Below, in pieces: positions 1 to 7,759 of a DNA stretch of 32,698 bases (positions are counted from its first letter, which is position 1; every line of letters begins with the position of its first letter). Source of the DNA: an uncultured Gemmiger sp. (GTDB lineage Bacteria > Bacillota > Clostridia > Oscillospirales > Ruminococcaceae); assembly GCA_947631565.1 (NCBI GenBank), contig CANRLV010000022.1, positions 1-32,698 of the forward strand, given 5' to 3'. The notes under the pieces are model-generated. The model saw nothing but the letters and a program-made list of their open reading frames with translations. It was not told where the DNA came from and did no database searches. Position numbers and translations under genes: made by a program.

Positions 1-1521
1 GCCCTGCGTGCGGGCGAGACCTACATCGCGGTGGCGGTGCTCGGCGGCATGGTCATGCTGATGGGGCTGTTTTTGCTGGATGCCCGGCTCGGCACGCTGG
101 ATTTTGACGAGCTGGCCGCCGCGGCCGCGGCCCTGCCTGATAAAACGCAGCTCTACCTGCCCGGCGCGCTGATTTTGTTCGGCTTCGGCGCCAAGGCAGG
201 TATGTTCCCGCTGCACATCTGGCTGCCCAAGGCCCACCCGGTGGCCCCGGCGCCTGCCTCGGCGCTGCTCTCCGGCATTCTGACCAAGGCGGGCGTTTTC
301 GGCATTCTCGTGCTCACAAGCCGGGTGTTTGGGCACGACGCGGTGTGGGGCAACGCTGTTTTGGGCTTGGGCACCGTGACGATGGTGCTGGGCGCGGTGC
401 TGGCGGTGTTTTCGGTCGACCTCAAGCGCACGCTGGCCTGCTCGTCGATGTCGCAGATCGGGTTTATCCTGGTCGGCACAGGGCTGCAGGGCCTGCTGGG
501 ACCTGAAAACGCACTGGCCGTCTGGGGCACCGGGCTGCACATGGTCAACCATTCGCTGTTCAAGCTGGTGCTGTTCCTCTGCGCCGGGGCGGTGTACATG
601 AACTGCCATGCGCTGGACCTGAACAGGATCCGCGGCTGGGGCCGCGGCAAGCCGCTGCTGGCCGTCTGCTTTTTGCTGGGCGCGCTGGGGTTGGCCGGCG
701 TTCCGCTGGGCAGCGGCTATATCAGCAAGACGCTGCTGCACGAGGCCATCGTCGAATACATCGGGCTGGCGGCACAAACCGGTGCGCCGGTCGGGCTCTA
801 TCACGCGGTAGAATGGCTGTTCCTCTTCTCCGGCGGCCTGACGGCGGCCTATATGACCAAGCTGTTTGTCGCGGCTTTTATCGAGAAGCCCAACACCCCC
901 GCCGCCGCATCGCAGCGGCCGTATATGCGTAAGGCCTCGGCCCTGGCCATCGCCCTGCCGGCGCTGGCGCTGCCGGTGATGGGGTTTGCGCCGGACGCCG
1001 TCATGGGCCGCATGGCGCGGCTCATGCAGGGCTTTATGAACGGCAAAGACCCGGAGCACGCCGTCGCGTGGTTCTCGTTTGCCAATCTGCGCGGCGCGGC
1101 CGTCTCGCTTGCCATCGGCGCGGCGGTGTATCTGCTCTTTATCCGCATCGCCCTCATGCATAAGGATGCCGAAGGCGTCAAGCGCTATGTGGACCGCTGG
1201 CCCAAATGGTTGGACCTGGAGGAGCTTGTCTATCGCCCCCTTCTCGTCAAGTTCCTGCCCTTCGTGGGTGCGCTGCTCTGCCGTGCGCTCGATGCGCTGG
1301 CCGAAAACGCCGTGCGGCTTGTGCGCGGGACGCTGCTGCGGCAGCAGCCCATCCCGCCGCGCCGGGAAGAGGATCTCGCTCCCGGCGACTTCACGCCGCA
1401 TGTGCGCCGCAGCTACACGCTCCAGCGCATTTTCGGCAGCGTGTCCTACTCGCTGCTGCTGTTCGGCCTCGGCTTTTGCGCAGCGATGGGATATCTGATC
1501 CTCATCCTGATTTTAAAGTAA
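1..1521 (+). CDS. Proton-conducting membrane transporter subunit (NuoL/HyfB/Mrp family), 3' part
   Basis: The reading frame is open from the first base of the window, so the gene begins upstream; GTG at base 31 is only an internal codon. About 506 residues are visible and are very hydrophobic, with many membrane segments. The block GFGAKAGMFPLHIWLPKAHP followed by ALLSGILTKAGVFG (about residues 60-95) is the core of the Proton_antipo_M family, with the conserved lysines thought to line the proton path. NHSLFKLVLFLCAGAVY (about residue 185) is a second family block. Such subunits pump protons or sodium in complex I, membrane-bound [NiFe] hydrogenases or Mrp antiporters. The window does not show which complex this one belongs to. 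The C-terminus ends in a hydrophobic helix. The family is certain; the exact complex is unknown. Confidence 0.85.
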   Translation, partial: ALRAGETYIAVAVLGGMVMLMGLFLLDARLGTLDFDELAAAAAALPDKTQLYLPGALILFGFGAKAGMFPLHIWLPKAHPVAPAPASALLSGILTKAGVFGILVLTSRVFGHDAVWGNAVLGLGTVTMVLGAVLAVFSVDLKRTLACSSMSQIGFILVGTGLQGLLGPENALAVWGTGLHMVNHSLFKLVLFLCAGAVYMNCHALDLNRIRGWGRGKPLLAVCFLLGALGLAGVPLGSGYISKTLLHEAIVEYIGLAAQTGAPVGLYHAVEWLFLFSGGLTAAYMTKLFVAAFIEKPNTPAAASQRPYMRKASALAIALPALALPVMGFAPDAVMGRMARLMQGFMNGKDPEHAVAWFSFANLRGAAVSLAIGAAVYLLFIRIALMHKDAEGVKRYVDRWPKWLDLEELVYRPLLVKFLPFVGALLCRALDALAENAVRLVRGTLLRQQPIPPRREEDLAPGDFTPHVRRSYTLQRIFGSVSYSLLLFGLGFCAAMGYLILILILK

Positions 1522-1527
1522 AGCAAA

Positions 1528-1562
1528 AAGGCCGCCGCCATTTCAAAAATGGCGGCGGCCTT
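1528..1562 (-). terminator. Hairpin terminator between the transporter gene and the tRNA remnant
   Basis: A perfect 14-bp stem (1528-1541 with 1549-1562) encloses a 7-base loop. Read on the minus strand, the stem is followed by a run of Ts and lies directly after the tRNA CCA end, so it was probably the tRNA terminator. On the plus strand it begins seven bases after the stop codon of the transporter gene and may also end that transcript, although the T-run on that side is poor. Confidence 0.7.
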
Positions 1563-1563
1563 A

Positions 1564-1591
1564 TGGTGCGGCTGACAGGATTCGAACCTGC
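1564..1591 (-). pseudogene. tRNA 3'-end remnant, probable attachment-site scar
   Basis: Read on the minus strand, bases 1591-1575 form a standard T arm: a GCAGG/CCTGT stem around a TTCGAAT loop. This is followed by an acceptor 3' strand CAGCCGC, a discriminator A and an encoded CCA at 1566-1564. A matching 5' acceptor strand (GCGGCTG) with D arm and anticodon arm at normal spacing is not present, so this is not a working tRNA. The 3' ends of tRNA genes are standard targets for tyrosine recombinases. A displaced 3' end next to its own terminator is what remains at the far end of an integrated element. The amino acid identity cannot be given because the anticodon is missing. Confidence 0.6.
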
Positions 1592-1717
1592 GTCCTTTCG
1601 GGTCGGAGGACTATGCCCGCCGCAGATTTTATACGCAGCTATGACGAAAAATAAAACAGGAATATTTTGCAATTTGCAAGATATTGCGTCACAACGATAA
1701 AATCTAAAATGCCATTT

Positions 1718-1771
1718 TGGTAGAATATTGGTAGAATAACCGGTAAAATGCGCCTTTTTCCTGGTAGAATA
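1718..1771. repeat. Three direct repeats TGGTAGAATA, possible recombinase arm sites
   Basis: The 10-mer TGGTAGAATA occurs exactly at 1718-1727, 1729-1738 and 1762-1771. The start-to-start distances are 11 and 33 bases, both multiples of one DNA helical turn. The tract is AT-rich and differs sharply from the GC-rich surroundings. Its place beside a tRNA remnant suggests arm-type binding sites of a tyrosine integrase, but no integrase gene is visible. The repeat is seen directly; the role is inferred. Confidence 0.5.
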
Positions 1772-1772
1772 A

Positions 1773-1791
1773 AACGGTTTCAAAAACCGTT
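1773..1791. repeat. Perfect 8-bp inverted repeat AACGGTTT / AAACCGTT
   Basis: The arms at 1773-1780 and 1784-1791 are perfectly complementary around a 3-base centre and directly follow the third TGGTAGAATA repeat. It could be a recombinase core or a regulator site. The whole gene-free stretch 1522-1895 holds the terminator, the tRNA remnant, these repeats and no credible coding sequence. Confidence 0.4.
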
Positions 1792-1895
1792 GGTCAAATA
1801 TCCGTCACGCTGGTCAAACAAGCAGATAACACAGATGGTCTATTTGCAGTGCGAAATGCTTTTACTTCACCATTCCGGATGGTATATCCGGGCCG

Positions 1896-2945
1896 ATGAT
1901 CTTCCTCTCGGTGACATGGGGCATCTGCTGCATCGGCGACGTGGCCTCCTTCGGCCGCATCGGCAGGCGGATGATCGCCAAGTTCATCCTGTTCACCGTC
2001 CTGCTGACGGTCCTCGCGGGGGCGGCCGCGCTGCCCTTCTTCCCGCTGGTCACGGGGAGCGGCCAGGCCTTCGACCCGTCGGAGCTGATGGACATGGTGC
2101 TGGACATCGTGCCCTCCAATTTCTTCACCCCCTTCACGGAGGGCAACCCCCTGCAGATCATCTTCGTGGCGGTGCTCATCGGCATGGCGCTGCTGCTTTT
2201 GGGCGAGAAGGTCTCGGTGGCGGCCACCTTCGTGGAGCAGTCCAACTATGTGGTCCAGCTCATCATGGAGGCGATCAGCTCGCTGGTCCCGGTGTTCGTG
2301 TTCGGCAGCGTCTTCAAGATGTTTTTGGGGGACGGGTTCCGGCTGCTGGCCCAGGCCTATAAGATCGTTCCCGTCATTATACTGGGCACGGCGGTGGTGA
2401 TGGTATGCAGCCTTGTGCTGGTATGCCTGCGGTGGAAGGTCGGGCCCATGACGCTGCTCAAAAAGACCATGCCCACCTTCCTCATTGGCCTGACCACGGC
2501 GTCCTCGGTGGCGGCCTATCCCACCAACCAGGATTGCTGCGAAAAGCAGCTGGGCATAGACGACAGGATCACCCGCTTCGGCATCCCGCTGGGGCAGGTT
2601 ATCTATATGCCCGGCGCGGCGGTGCTGTTTCTGGCGGCGGGCCTGTGCATGGCGGAGGTCTATGACGTGCCCATCACGCCCGCGTTTCTGCTGACGGCGC
2701 TTTTCATCGGCGTGATGCTGGCCATCGCGGCCCCGCCGGTGCCAGGGTCGGCACTCACCTGCTACACGCTGCTGTTCGCCCAGCTGGGCGTGCCCATGGA
2801 GGCTGTGGCCATCATGACGGCCCTCAATGTGATTTTTGAGTTCCTCGCCACGGCGTCGGATCTGTTCTGCCTGCAGCTGGCGTTGACGGATCTCGGCGGC
2901 GAGCTCGAGATGCTGGACACGGATACCCTGCGAAGCGGGACATAA
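1896..2945 (+). CDS. Dicarboxylate/amino acid:cation symporter, N-terminally truncated
   Basis: This is a member of the sodium/proton:dicarboxylate symporter (SDF, DctA/GltP-like) family, which imports C4-dicarboxylates or acidic amino acids. From MIFLSVTWGICCIGD onward it aligns by eye with the family from roughly residue 50-60. It then continues through the TASSVAAYPTNQ region and the late block LAIAAPPVPGSALTCY to an ordinary C-terminus. Only 349 residues remain, against about 400-430 in intact members. The frame stays open upstream to 1830, where a stop lies at 1827, but shows no start codon with a ribosome binding site; the ATG at 1896 also lacks one. The missing part covers the first transmembrane helix and coincides with the tRNA/repeat junction, so the gene was probably cut by recombination and is likely inactive. 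Confidence 0.75.
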   Translation: MIFLSVTWGICCIGDVASFGRIGRRMIAKFILFTVLLTVLAGAAALPFFPLVTGSGQAFDPSELMDMVLDIVPSNFFTPFTEGNPLQIIFVAVLIGMALLLLGEKVSVAATFVEQSNYVVQLIMEAISSLVPVFVFGSVFKMFLGDGFRLLAQAYKIVPVIILGTAVVMVCSLVLVCLRWKVGPMTLLKKTMPTFLIGLTTASSVAAYPTNQDCCEKQLGIDDRITRFGIPLGQVIYMPGAAVLFLAAGLCMAEVYDVPITPAFLLTALFIGVMLAIAAPPVPGSALTCYTLLFAQLGVPMEAVAIMTALNVIFEFLATASDLFCLQLALTDLGGELEMLDTDTLRSGT

Positions 2946-2981
2946 AAAGGAGAAACCACAACGAAAGCGGAGGTGCAAAGC

Positions 2982-4394
2982 ATGATGGCATCACTGGAAA
3001 ACCTGTTTCATGTAAAGGAAGCCGGTTCGAATGTGAAAACGGAGGTCCTGGCCGGGACCACGACCTTTATGACCATGGCCTATATCCTCATGGTCAACTC
3101 CGGGATGTTTGCGGAGCTGCCCGGCGTTTCCTACAACGCGATCTATATCGCGACGGCCATTTCCGCCTGTATCGGGACGGTGCTCATCGGCCTGCTGGCC
3201 AATCTGCCGCTGGCGCAGGCATCCGCCATGGGCTCCAATGCCTTCTTTGTCTATACGGTGTGCTTTGGCTTTGGCTTGAGCTATGCCAATGCCCTGCTCC
3301 TCGTTTTGCTGGACGGCATCCTGTTCATCCTGCTCACGGTGACCGGGCTGCGCAAGAAGATCTTTGAGGCGGTCCCGACATCGGTGCGGGTATCCATCCC
3401 CGCTGGGGTCGGGCTGTTCATTGCTTTCATCGGGCTGAAGGATTCCGGCATCGTGGTGGCTGACCCCTCCACCTATGTCAGCCTTGCCTCCTTCAATCTC
3501 CTTTCCGGCCATGTGGCGTGGAAGGATATCATGCCGATGCTGGTCACGTTGGCCGTTTTGACGGCGATCGCGGTCCTGACCTGCCGGGGGGGGGTCAAGG
3601 GCGCTGTGCTCTGGGGGATCCTGGGGGGAACGGTCCTCTATTATCTTCTCGGCTTTACGGTCCCCGGATTTTATGAGGGCTTTGCGATCGATTTGAATTT
3701 TGATCCGTTCGCGGCCTTTGGGGACTTTGGCGCGCACGCATTTGGCAAGGTCTTTACCGAGGGCTTTGATTTTTCACCCTATCTGGCCGAGCACAGCCCG
3801 GCGGAGCTTGCCGTCCTGGTCGCGACGACCTCGCTCGCGTTCTGTCTGGTGGATATGTTCGATACCATCGGTACCCTGTACGGCGCCTGCGCCCGCGGCA
3901 ATCTTCTGACCGAAGAGGGGGAAGTGCCCAACCTGGACAAAGCGATGCTGGCGGATGCCATCGCCACCACAGCCGGCGCGGTCTGCGGCACATCCACCGT
4001 GAGCTCGTATGTCGAGGCCTCCACGGGCATCGCCGAGGGCGGCAAGACCGGTCTGGCTGCGATGGTGACGGGAGCGCTGTTCTTCGTCAGTATGTTTTTG
4101 AGCCCCATCGCCAAGCTCGTGCCGGGCTGCGCGACGGCGGCGGCGCTCATCTATGTGGGCATCATGATGATGAACTGCGCGCGGAATATCGACTGGCTGA
4201 AAACCGAGGAGGCGGTGCCGGCATTTCTGACGCTGGCGATGATGCCGATGACCTACAATATCTCCTACGGCATTGCCTTCGGCGTGATCTCGTATACGCT
4301 GATCCATGTGTTTACCGGCAAGGCAAGGAACATAAAGACAGGGACATGGGTCATCGCGGGACTCTTTGCCCTTATGTTCTTTGTGACGCATTAA
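2982..4394 (+). CDS. NCS2-family purine permease (AzgA/PbuG type)
   Basis: This is an inner-membrane importer of hypoxanthine, guanine or adenine with protons. The protein is 470 residues with about a dozen membrane segments. It opens with the family pattern ENLFHVKEAGSNVKTEVLAG, followed by TTFMTMAYI. The AzgA-subfamily blocks FCLVDMFDTIGTLYG (about residues 290-305) and SSYVEASTGIAEGGKTG (about 340-360) are clear. I chose ATG 2982 because AGCGGAGGTG lies 8 bases upstream; a GTG at 2973 overlaps that site. The gene follows the truncated symporter by 36 bases and precedes a CstA gene by 24, so the three were probably co-transcribed. A run of nine Gs at 3586-3594 lies within the frame and does not disrupt it. 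The exact purine cannot be read from sequence. Confidence 0.88.
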   Translation: MMASLENLFHVKEAGSNVKTEVLAGTTTFMTMAYILMVNSGMFAELPGVSYNAIYIATAISACIGTVLIGLLANLPLAQASAMGSNAFFVYTVCFGFGLSYANALLLVLLDGILFILLTVTGLRKKIFEAVPTSVRVSIPAGVGLFIAFIGLKDSGIVVADPSTYVSLASFNLLSGHVAWKDIMPMLVTLAVLTAIAVLTCRGGVKGAVLWGILGGTVLYYLLGFTVPGFYEGFAIDLNFDPFAAFGDFGAHAFGKVFTEGFDFSPYLAEHSPAELAVLVATTSLAFCLVDMFDTIGTLYGACARGNLLTEEGEVPNLDKAMLADAIATTAGAVCGTSTVSSYVEASTGIAEGGKTGLAAMVTGALFFVSMFLSPIAKLVPGCATAAALIYVGIMMMNCARNIDWLKTEEAVPAFLTLAMMPMTYNISYGIAFGVISYTLIHVFTGKARNIKTGTWVIAGLFALMFFVTH

Positions 4395-4418
4395 AGCAAG
4401 AAAGGAAGGTAAAACCCA

Positions 4419-5849
4419 ATGATAACATTTTGCTGTGCGATCCTTCTTCTCATCACGGGCTATTGCCTGTATGGGAAGCTGGTGGAAAAGGTGTTCCGCC
4501 CCGATGACAGGCCGACGCCGGCCATCGACCACCCGGACGGCGTGGACTATGTGCCGATGAAGACCTGGCGCGTGTTTTTGATCCAGCTGCTGAACATCGC
4601 GGGCACCGGCCCGATCTTCGGCGCGTTGATGGGCGCGGTATTCGGCCCGGTGGTGTTTTTGTGGATCGTATTCGGGTCCATCCTGGGCGGCGCCGTACAC
4701 GATTACATGAGTGGCATGATCTCGGTGCGCATGGATGGCGCGTCGGTGTCGGAGATCGTGGGCAAATACCTGGGGAACGCCGCCAAGCAGGTGATGCGGG
4801 TCTTCTCGGTGGTTTTGCTGATCTTGGTCGGGGCGGTGTTCACCACAAGCCCGGCGGCGCTGATCGCCCGGCTCACCCCGGACTGGATGAACGCTTCGTT
4901 CTGGGTCGTGGTGATCTTGGCGTATTACCTGCTGGCCACCCTGCTGCCCATCGATAAGGTCATCGGCAAGCTGTACCCCATCTTCGGCGGGGTGCTGATG
5001 CTGATGGCGGTGGGCATCATCGGCGGCCTGCTCGTCGGCGGCTACCATCTGCCGGAGATCTCCTTTGTGAACCAGCACCCGGACGGGCAGCCCGTCTGGC
5101 CGTTTATGTTCATCACGGTGGCCTGCGGGGCGGTATCGGGCTTCCATGCCACCCAGTCGCCCATGATGGCGCGCTGCATCACCCGGGAAAAGGACGGTCA
5201 CAAGGTGTTTTACGGCGCCATGATCGCGGAGAGCGTCATCGCGCTGGTGTGGGCGGCAGCCGGCGTCGCGTTTTACGGCGCGACCGGCGGCCTGCAGCAG
5301 GCGCTGGCGGAGCTGGGCCAGTCGGGCGTCGTGTACGACATCTCGGTCAAGCTGCTGGGCGTGGTCGGCGGAGCGCTGGCCATCATCGGCGTGGTGGTCT
5401 GTCCGGTCTCCTCCGGCGATACGGCGTTCCGCAGCGCGCGGCTGACCATCGCCGACGCGTTCCACATCGACCAGTCCAGCCTGCCCAAGCGCCTGGCCAT
5501 CACGCTGCCGCTGCTGGGCGTGGGGGCGCTGCTGACCCAGCTGAATTTTGACATCATCTGGCGGTATTTTTCCTGGAGCAACCAGACGCTGGCCATGATC
5601 ACGCTGTGGGCGGCGGCCATGTACCTGGCCCGCAACGCCCAAAAATGGTGGTACTCCGTGATGTGCGCGGCCCCGGCGGCCTTTATGTCCGGGGTGTCCT
5701 GCACCTATATCCTGATGGCCAAGGAGGGCTTCCAGCTTGCCCAAAGCATCGCCTACCCGGTTGGCGCCGTATTCGCGTTGGCCTGTACGGTGCTCTATGC
5801 GGTCAAGGCCGGCGGAAAGAAGAACCGGCAGCTGCGGAGCGAACCATAA
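4419..5849 (+). CDS. CstA-family transporter, short form
   Basis: Carbon-starvation (CstA) family proteins are membrane transporters; E. coli BtsT and CstA import pyruvate, and CstA has also been linked to peptides. The 476-residue protein contains the conserved N-terminal block LIQLLNIAGTGPIFGALMGA (about residues 51-70), then GGAVHDYMSGMISVRMDG and the late block FSWSNQTLAMITLWA. It is much shorter than E. coli CstA (about 700 residues) because the extra C-terminal membrane segments are absent; this short form is common in Firmicutes. The start ATG has AGGAAGG upstream. The gene lies between the purine permease and the binding lipoprotein, at operon-like distances. The substrate is unknown. 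Confidence 0.85.
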   Translation: MITFCCAILLLITGYCLYGKLVEKVFRPDDRPTPAIDHPDGVDYVPMKTWRVFLIQLLNIAGTGPIFGALMGAVFGPVVFLWIVFGSILGGAVHDYMSGMISVRMDGASVSEIVGKYLGNAAKQVMRVFSVVLLILVGAVFTTSPAALIARLTPDWMNASFWVVVILAYYLLATLLPIDKVIGKLYPIFGGVLMLMAVGIIGGLLVGGYHLPEISFVNQHPDGQPVWPFMFITVACGAVSGFHATQSPMMARCITREKDGHKVFYGAMIAESVIALVWAAAGVAFYGATGGLQQALAELGQSGVVYDISVKLLGVVGGALAIIGVVVCPVSSGDTAFRSARLTIADAFHIDQSSLPKRLAITLPLLGVGALLTQLNFDIIWRYFSWSNQTLAMITLWAAAMYLARNAQKWWYSVMCAAPAAFMSGVSCTYILMAKEGFQLAQSIAYPVGAVFALACTVLYAVKAGGKKNRQLRSEP

Positions 5850-5862
5850 AGGAGTCCGTTCT

Positions 5863-7002
5863 ATGGGTTTGAGAAAGGCAGCCGCTTTTTTGGCAGCGGC
5901 AATGCTGCTGTGCTCCCTTGCGGGCTGTTCCGGCACCGGCGGCGCGCCGACCGGCAGCGACTCCCCGGTAGCGGGGAAAAAGGTCGCGTATATCATGCAG
6001 ATGGCCCCGTCGGATATTTTTGAGCTGTGGTCCGCCGCGGCAAAAGAAACTGCCGAGGGGCTCGGCATGGAGTACGAGGCGTTCTTCTGCGGTGGGTCGG
6101 ATGAAGCATGGCAGGACACCGTCCGGCAATGTGCGGCGGACGGCTATGACGGACTGCTGCTCAGCCACGGCGGCCAGAGCTATGCGTACACGTTCTTAAA
6201 AGATCTGACGGAACAGTATCCGGACCTGAAGCTCGTGACATTCGACACCCTGTTCGAGGACGGCAGCGGCCAGACGCAGAAGCTGGAAGGCGTTACCCAA
6301 TTCTTCCAGCAGGATGCCCAGCTGGCGGAGCTGTTGCTGGACTATCTCTGCCATACCCTGTATGCCGATAAAACGGAGGCGGGCGAACCGGTCAACATCC
6401 TCAAGGTATGGGAAGGGCCGCAGTTTTTGTCCTCCTTTGACCGCCGCCAGGCGGGATATGCGCGCTATGAGGAGCAGGGCCTGATCAAAACGGTGGAGAC
6501 GGTCGGTCCCGCCGACCGCGATGACGCCGAAGCCAGTATGGCCGAGGTACTATCGGAACGGCTGGCCGGCTATGAGGAGGGCGAGATCGACGCTATCTGG
6601 TGCTGCTATGATCTGTACGCCCGGGGCGTGTATGACGCGCTTAAAAAGCAAAACGCGGATATCCCCCTGGTGAGTGTGGATATCTGCAATGCCGATATCG
6701 AGAAAATGGCGGAGGAGAACTCCCCCTGGAAGGCCTGCGCCACGACCAACTGGAGCTATAACGGAGAATTTGGCGTGCGGGTCCTCGCGCTGGAATTGGC
6801 GGGCGAGTATGACAGGATTTTGGACCCCATGACGGGCCGGGCCAGTGACTGGCTGGAGCTGCCCGCCAGCCTGGTGACGCAGGACATGGTCGCGTCCGGC
6901 GATATCGACGTAACGAGCTTGAGCACGGTAGCCGGGACCGCCTACAGCGACCGATCCTGGATGCCAAAAACCGATTGGATGACGGAAGCATTGGGAGAGT
7001 AG
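5863..7002 (+). CDS. Solitary sugar-type periplasmic-binding lipoprotein (Peripla_BP_4-like)
   Basis: This is a 379-residue exported lipoprotein. The start is ATG 5863, with AAAGGAG 8 bases upstream; an open extension to 5737 overlaps the previous gene and is not used. The signal MGLRKAAAFLAAAMLLCSLAGC ends in the lipobox LAGC, with lipidated Cys22. The mature part starts with KKVAYIMQMAPSDIFELWSA and contains DGLLLSHGGQ and IDAIWCCYDLYARGVYDAL. This is the two-lobed type I binding fold used for ribose-like sugars, autoinducers or nucleosides. No ABC permease or ATPase lies beside it, which is unusual. It follows the CstA gene by 13 bases and should be co-transcribed with it and the purine permease. 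It may capture a nucleoside or sugar for a transporter encoded elsewhere, or act as a sensor. The ligand is unknown. Confidence 0.75.
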   Translation: MGLRKAAAFLAAAMLLCSLAGCSGTGGAPTGSDSPVAGKKVAYIMQMAPSDIFELWSAAAKETAEGLGMEYEAFFCGGSDEAWQDTVRQCAADGYDGLLLSHGGQSYAYTFLKDLTEQYPDLKLVTFDTLFEDGSGQTQKLEGVTQFFQQDAQLAELLLDYLCHTLYADKTEAGEPVNILKVWEGPQFLSSFDRRQAGYARYEEQGLIKTVETVGPADRDDAEASMAEVLSERLAGYEEGEIDAIWCCYDLYARGVYDALKKQNADIPLVSVDICNADIEKMAEENSPWKACATTNWSYNGEFGVRVLALELAGEYDRILDPMTGRASDWLELPASLVTQDMVASGDIDVTSLSTVAGTAYSDRSWMPKTDWMTEALGE

Positions 7003-7025
7003 AAACGCGAAAGTAAGATAAAAGA

Positions 7026-7051
7026 GGCGCCGTATCGCAAGATACGGCGCC
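7026..7051. terminator. Bidirectional hairpin terminator between convergent operons
   Basis: A perfect 11-bp stem (7026-7036 with 7041-7051) has a GCAA tetraloop. A T-rich stretch follows on both strands: CTTTCGTG on plus, and TCTTTTATC after the stem on minus. It separates the binding-protein gene ending at 7002 from the transaldolase gene ending at 7069, and can serve both. Confidence 0.85.
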
Positions 7052-7068
7052 CTTTCGTGTGTGTTGGC

Positions 7069-7728
7069 TTATTCGCCGAAGACCTTGATGTAGTCGGCCT
7101 TGAACTTCTCGATGCCGGCGTCGGTCAGCGGGTGCTTGGTCATCTGCAGGATGACGCCGTAGGGTACGGTGGCGATATCGGCCCCGGCCAGCGCGCAGTC
7201 GGTCACATGGATGGGGTTGCGGATGCTGGCGGCGATGATCTCGGTCTTGATATCGGGGTAGTTGGCGAACATCTCGCTGATGGTCTCGATGAGCTCGATG
7301 CCGGGCTGGCTGATGTCATCGAGCCGGCCCAGGAACGGGCTGACGTAGGTGGCGCCGGCGCGGGCGGCCAGCAGCGCCTGGTTGGCGCTGAAGATGAGGG
7401 TGCAGTTGGTGGGGATGCCCTCCGCCGACAGCACCTTGATGGCCTTGAGGCCCTCGGGCGTCATGGGGATCTTGACGACCATGTGTTTGGGGTCGATCTT
7501 GTAGATCTCGCGGCCCTCGGCGATCATGCCCTCGGCGTCGGCGGTGGTGGCCTTGACCTCGCCCGAGATGGGCCCGTCGACGAAGCTGGCGATCTCTTTC
7601 AGCGTCTCGGCGTAGTCGCGGCCCTCCTTGGCGATGAGGCTGGGGTTGGTGGTGACGCCGGCGATCACGCCCATGTCATTGGCGGCGCGGATCTCGGCGA
7701 CGTTGGCGGTGTCGATAAAGAATTTCAT
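7069..7728 (-). CDS. Transaldolase, small TalC/Fsa type
   Basis: A 219-residue (beta/alpha)8-barrel enzyme of the short transaldolase / fructose-6-phosphate aldolase subfamily, acting in the cytoplasm. It moves a dihydroxyacetone unit between sugar phosphates in the non-oxidative pentose phosphate pathway, or cleaves fructose 6-phosphate. The N-terminus [13 protein letters not shown] and [13 protein letters not shown] are diagnostic. The Schiff-base lysine is Lys86 in VVKIPMT, and [19 protein letters not shown] follows. ATG 7728 has GGAAAGGAAG upstream; an open extension to 7848 runs into araA and is rejected. It is the last gene of the arabinose operon, 31 bases after araA, so a pentose-phosphate role is the natural reading. 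The subfamily cannot be separated confidently into transaldolase or aldolase by eye. Confidence 0.88.
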   Translation of the reverse strand: MKFFIDTANVAEIRAANDMGVIAGVTTNPSLIAKEGRDYAETLKEIASFVDGPISGEVKATTADAEGMIAEGREIYKIDPKHMVVKIPMTPEGLKAIKVLSAEGIPTNCTLIFSANQALLAARAGATYVSPFLGRLDDISQPGIELIETISEMFANYPDIKTEIIAASIRNPIHVTDCALAGADIATVPYGVILQMTKHPLTDAGIEKFKADYIKVFGE

Positions 7729-7759
7729 GGCAGTGCTTCCTTTCCCGGCGGGTGCCGGC

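Noticed and set aside
1564-1640. A complete tRNA on the minus strand
   Set aside because: A possible 5' strand TGCGGC lies only about 60 bases from the CCA, and no D arm or anticodon arm can be drawn at the right distances.
1502-1783. Small open frames on both strands across the tRNA remnant (translation containing GFEPASFRVGG)
   Set aside because: This is the usual artefact of translating an antisense T arm; no ribosome binding site or conserved protein is involved.
3586-3594. Run of nine Gs in the purine permease as a phase-variation switch
   Set aside because: The frame is intact through the run, there is no other sign of phase variation, and one sequence cannot show length change.
3774-6119. 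Long antisense open frames, such as minus 3774-6119, plus 9382-11889, minus 26624-28858 and minus 29894-31960
   Set aside because: They lie opposite well-supported genes. Their translations are rich in His, Gln, Arg or Gly, or are low-complexity. Biased GC-rich codon use explains the lack of stops.
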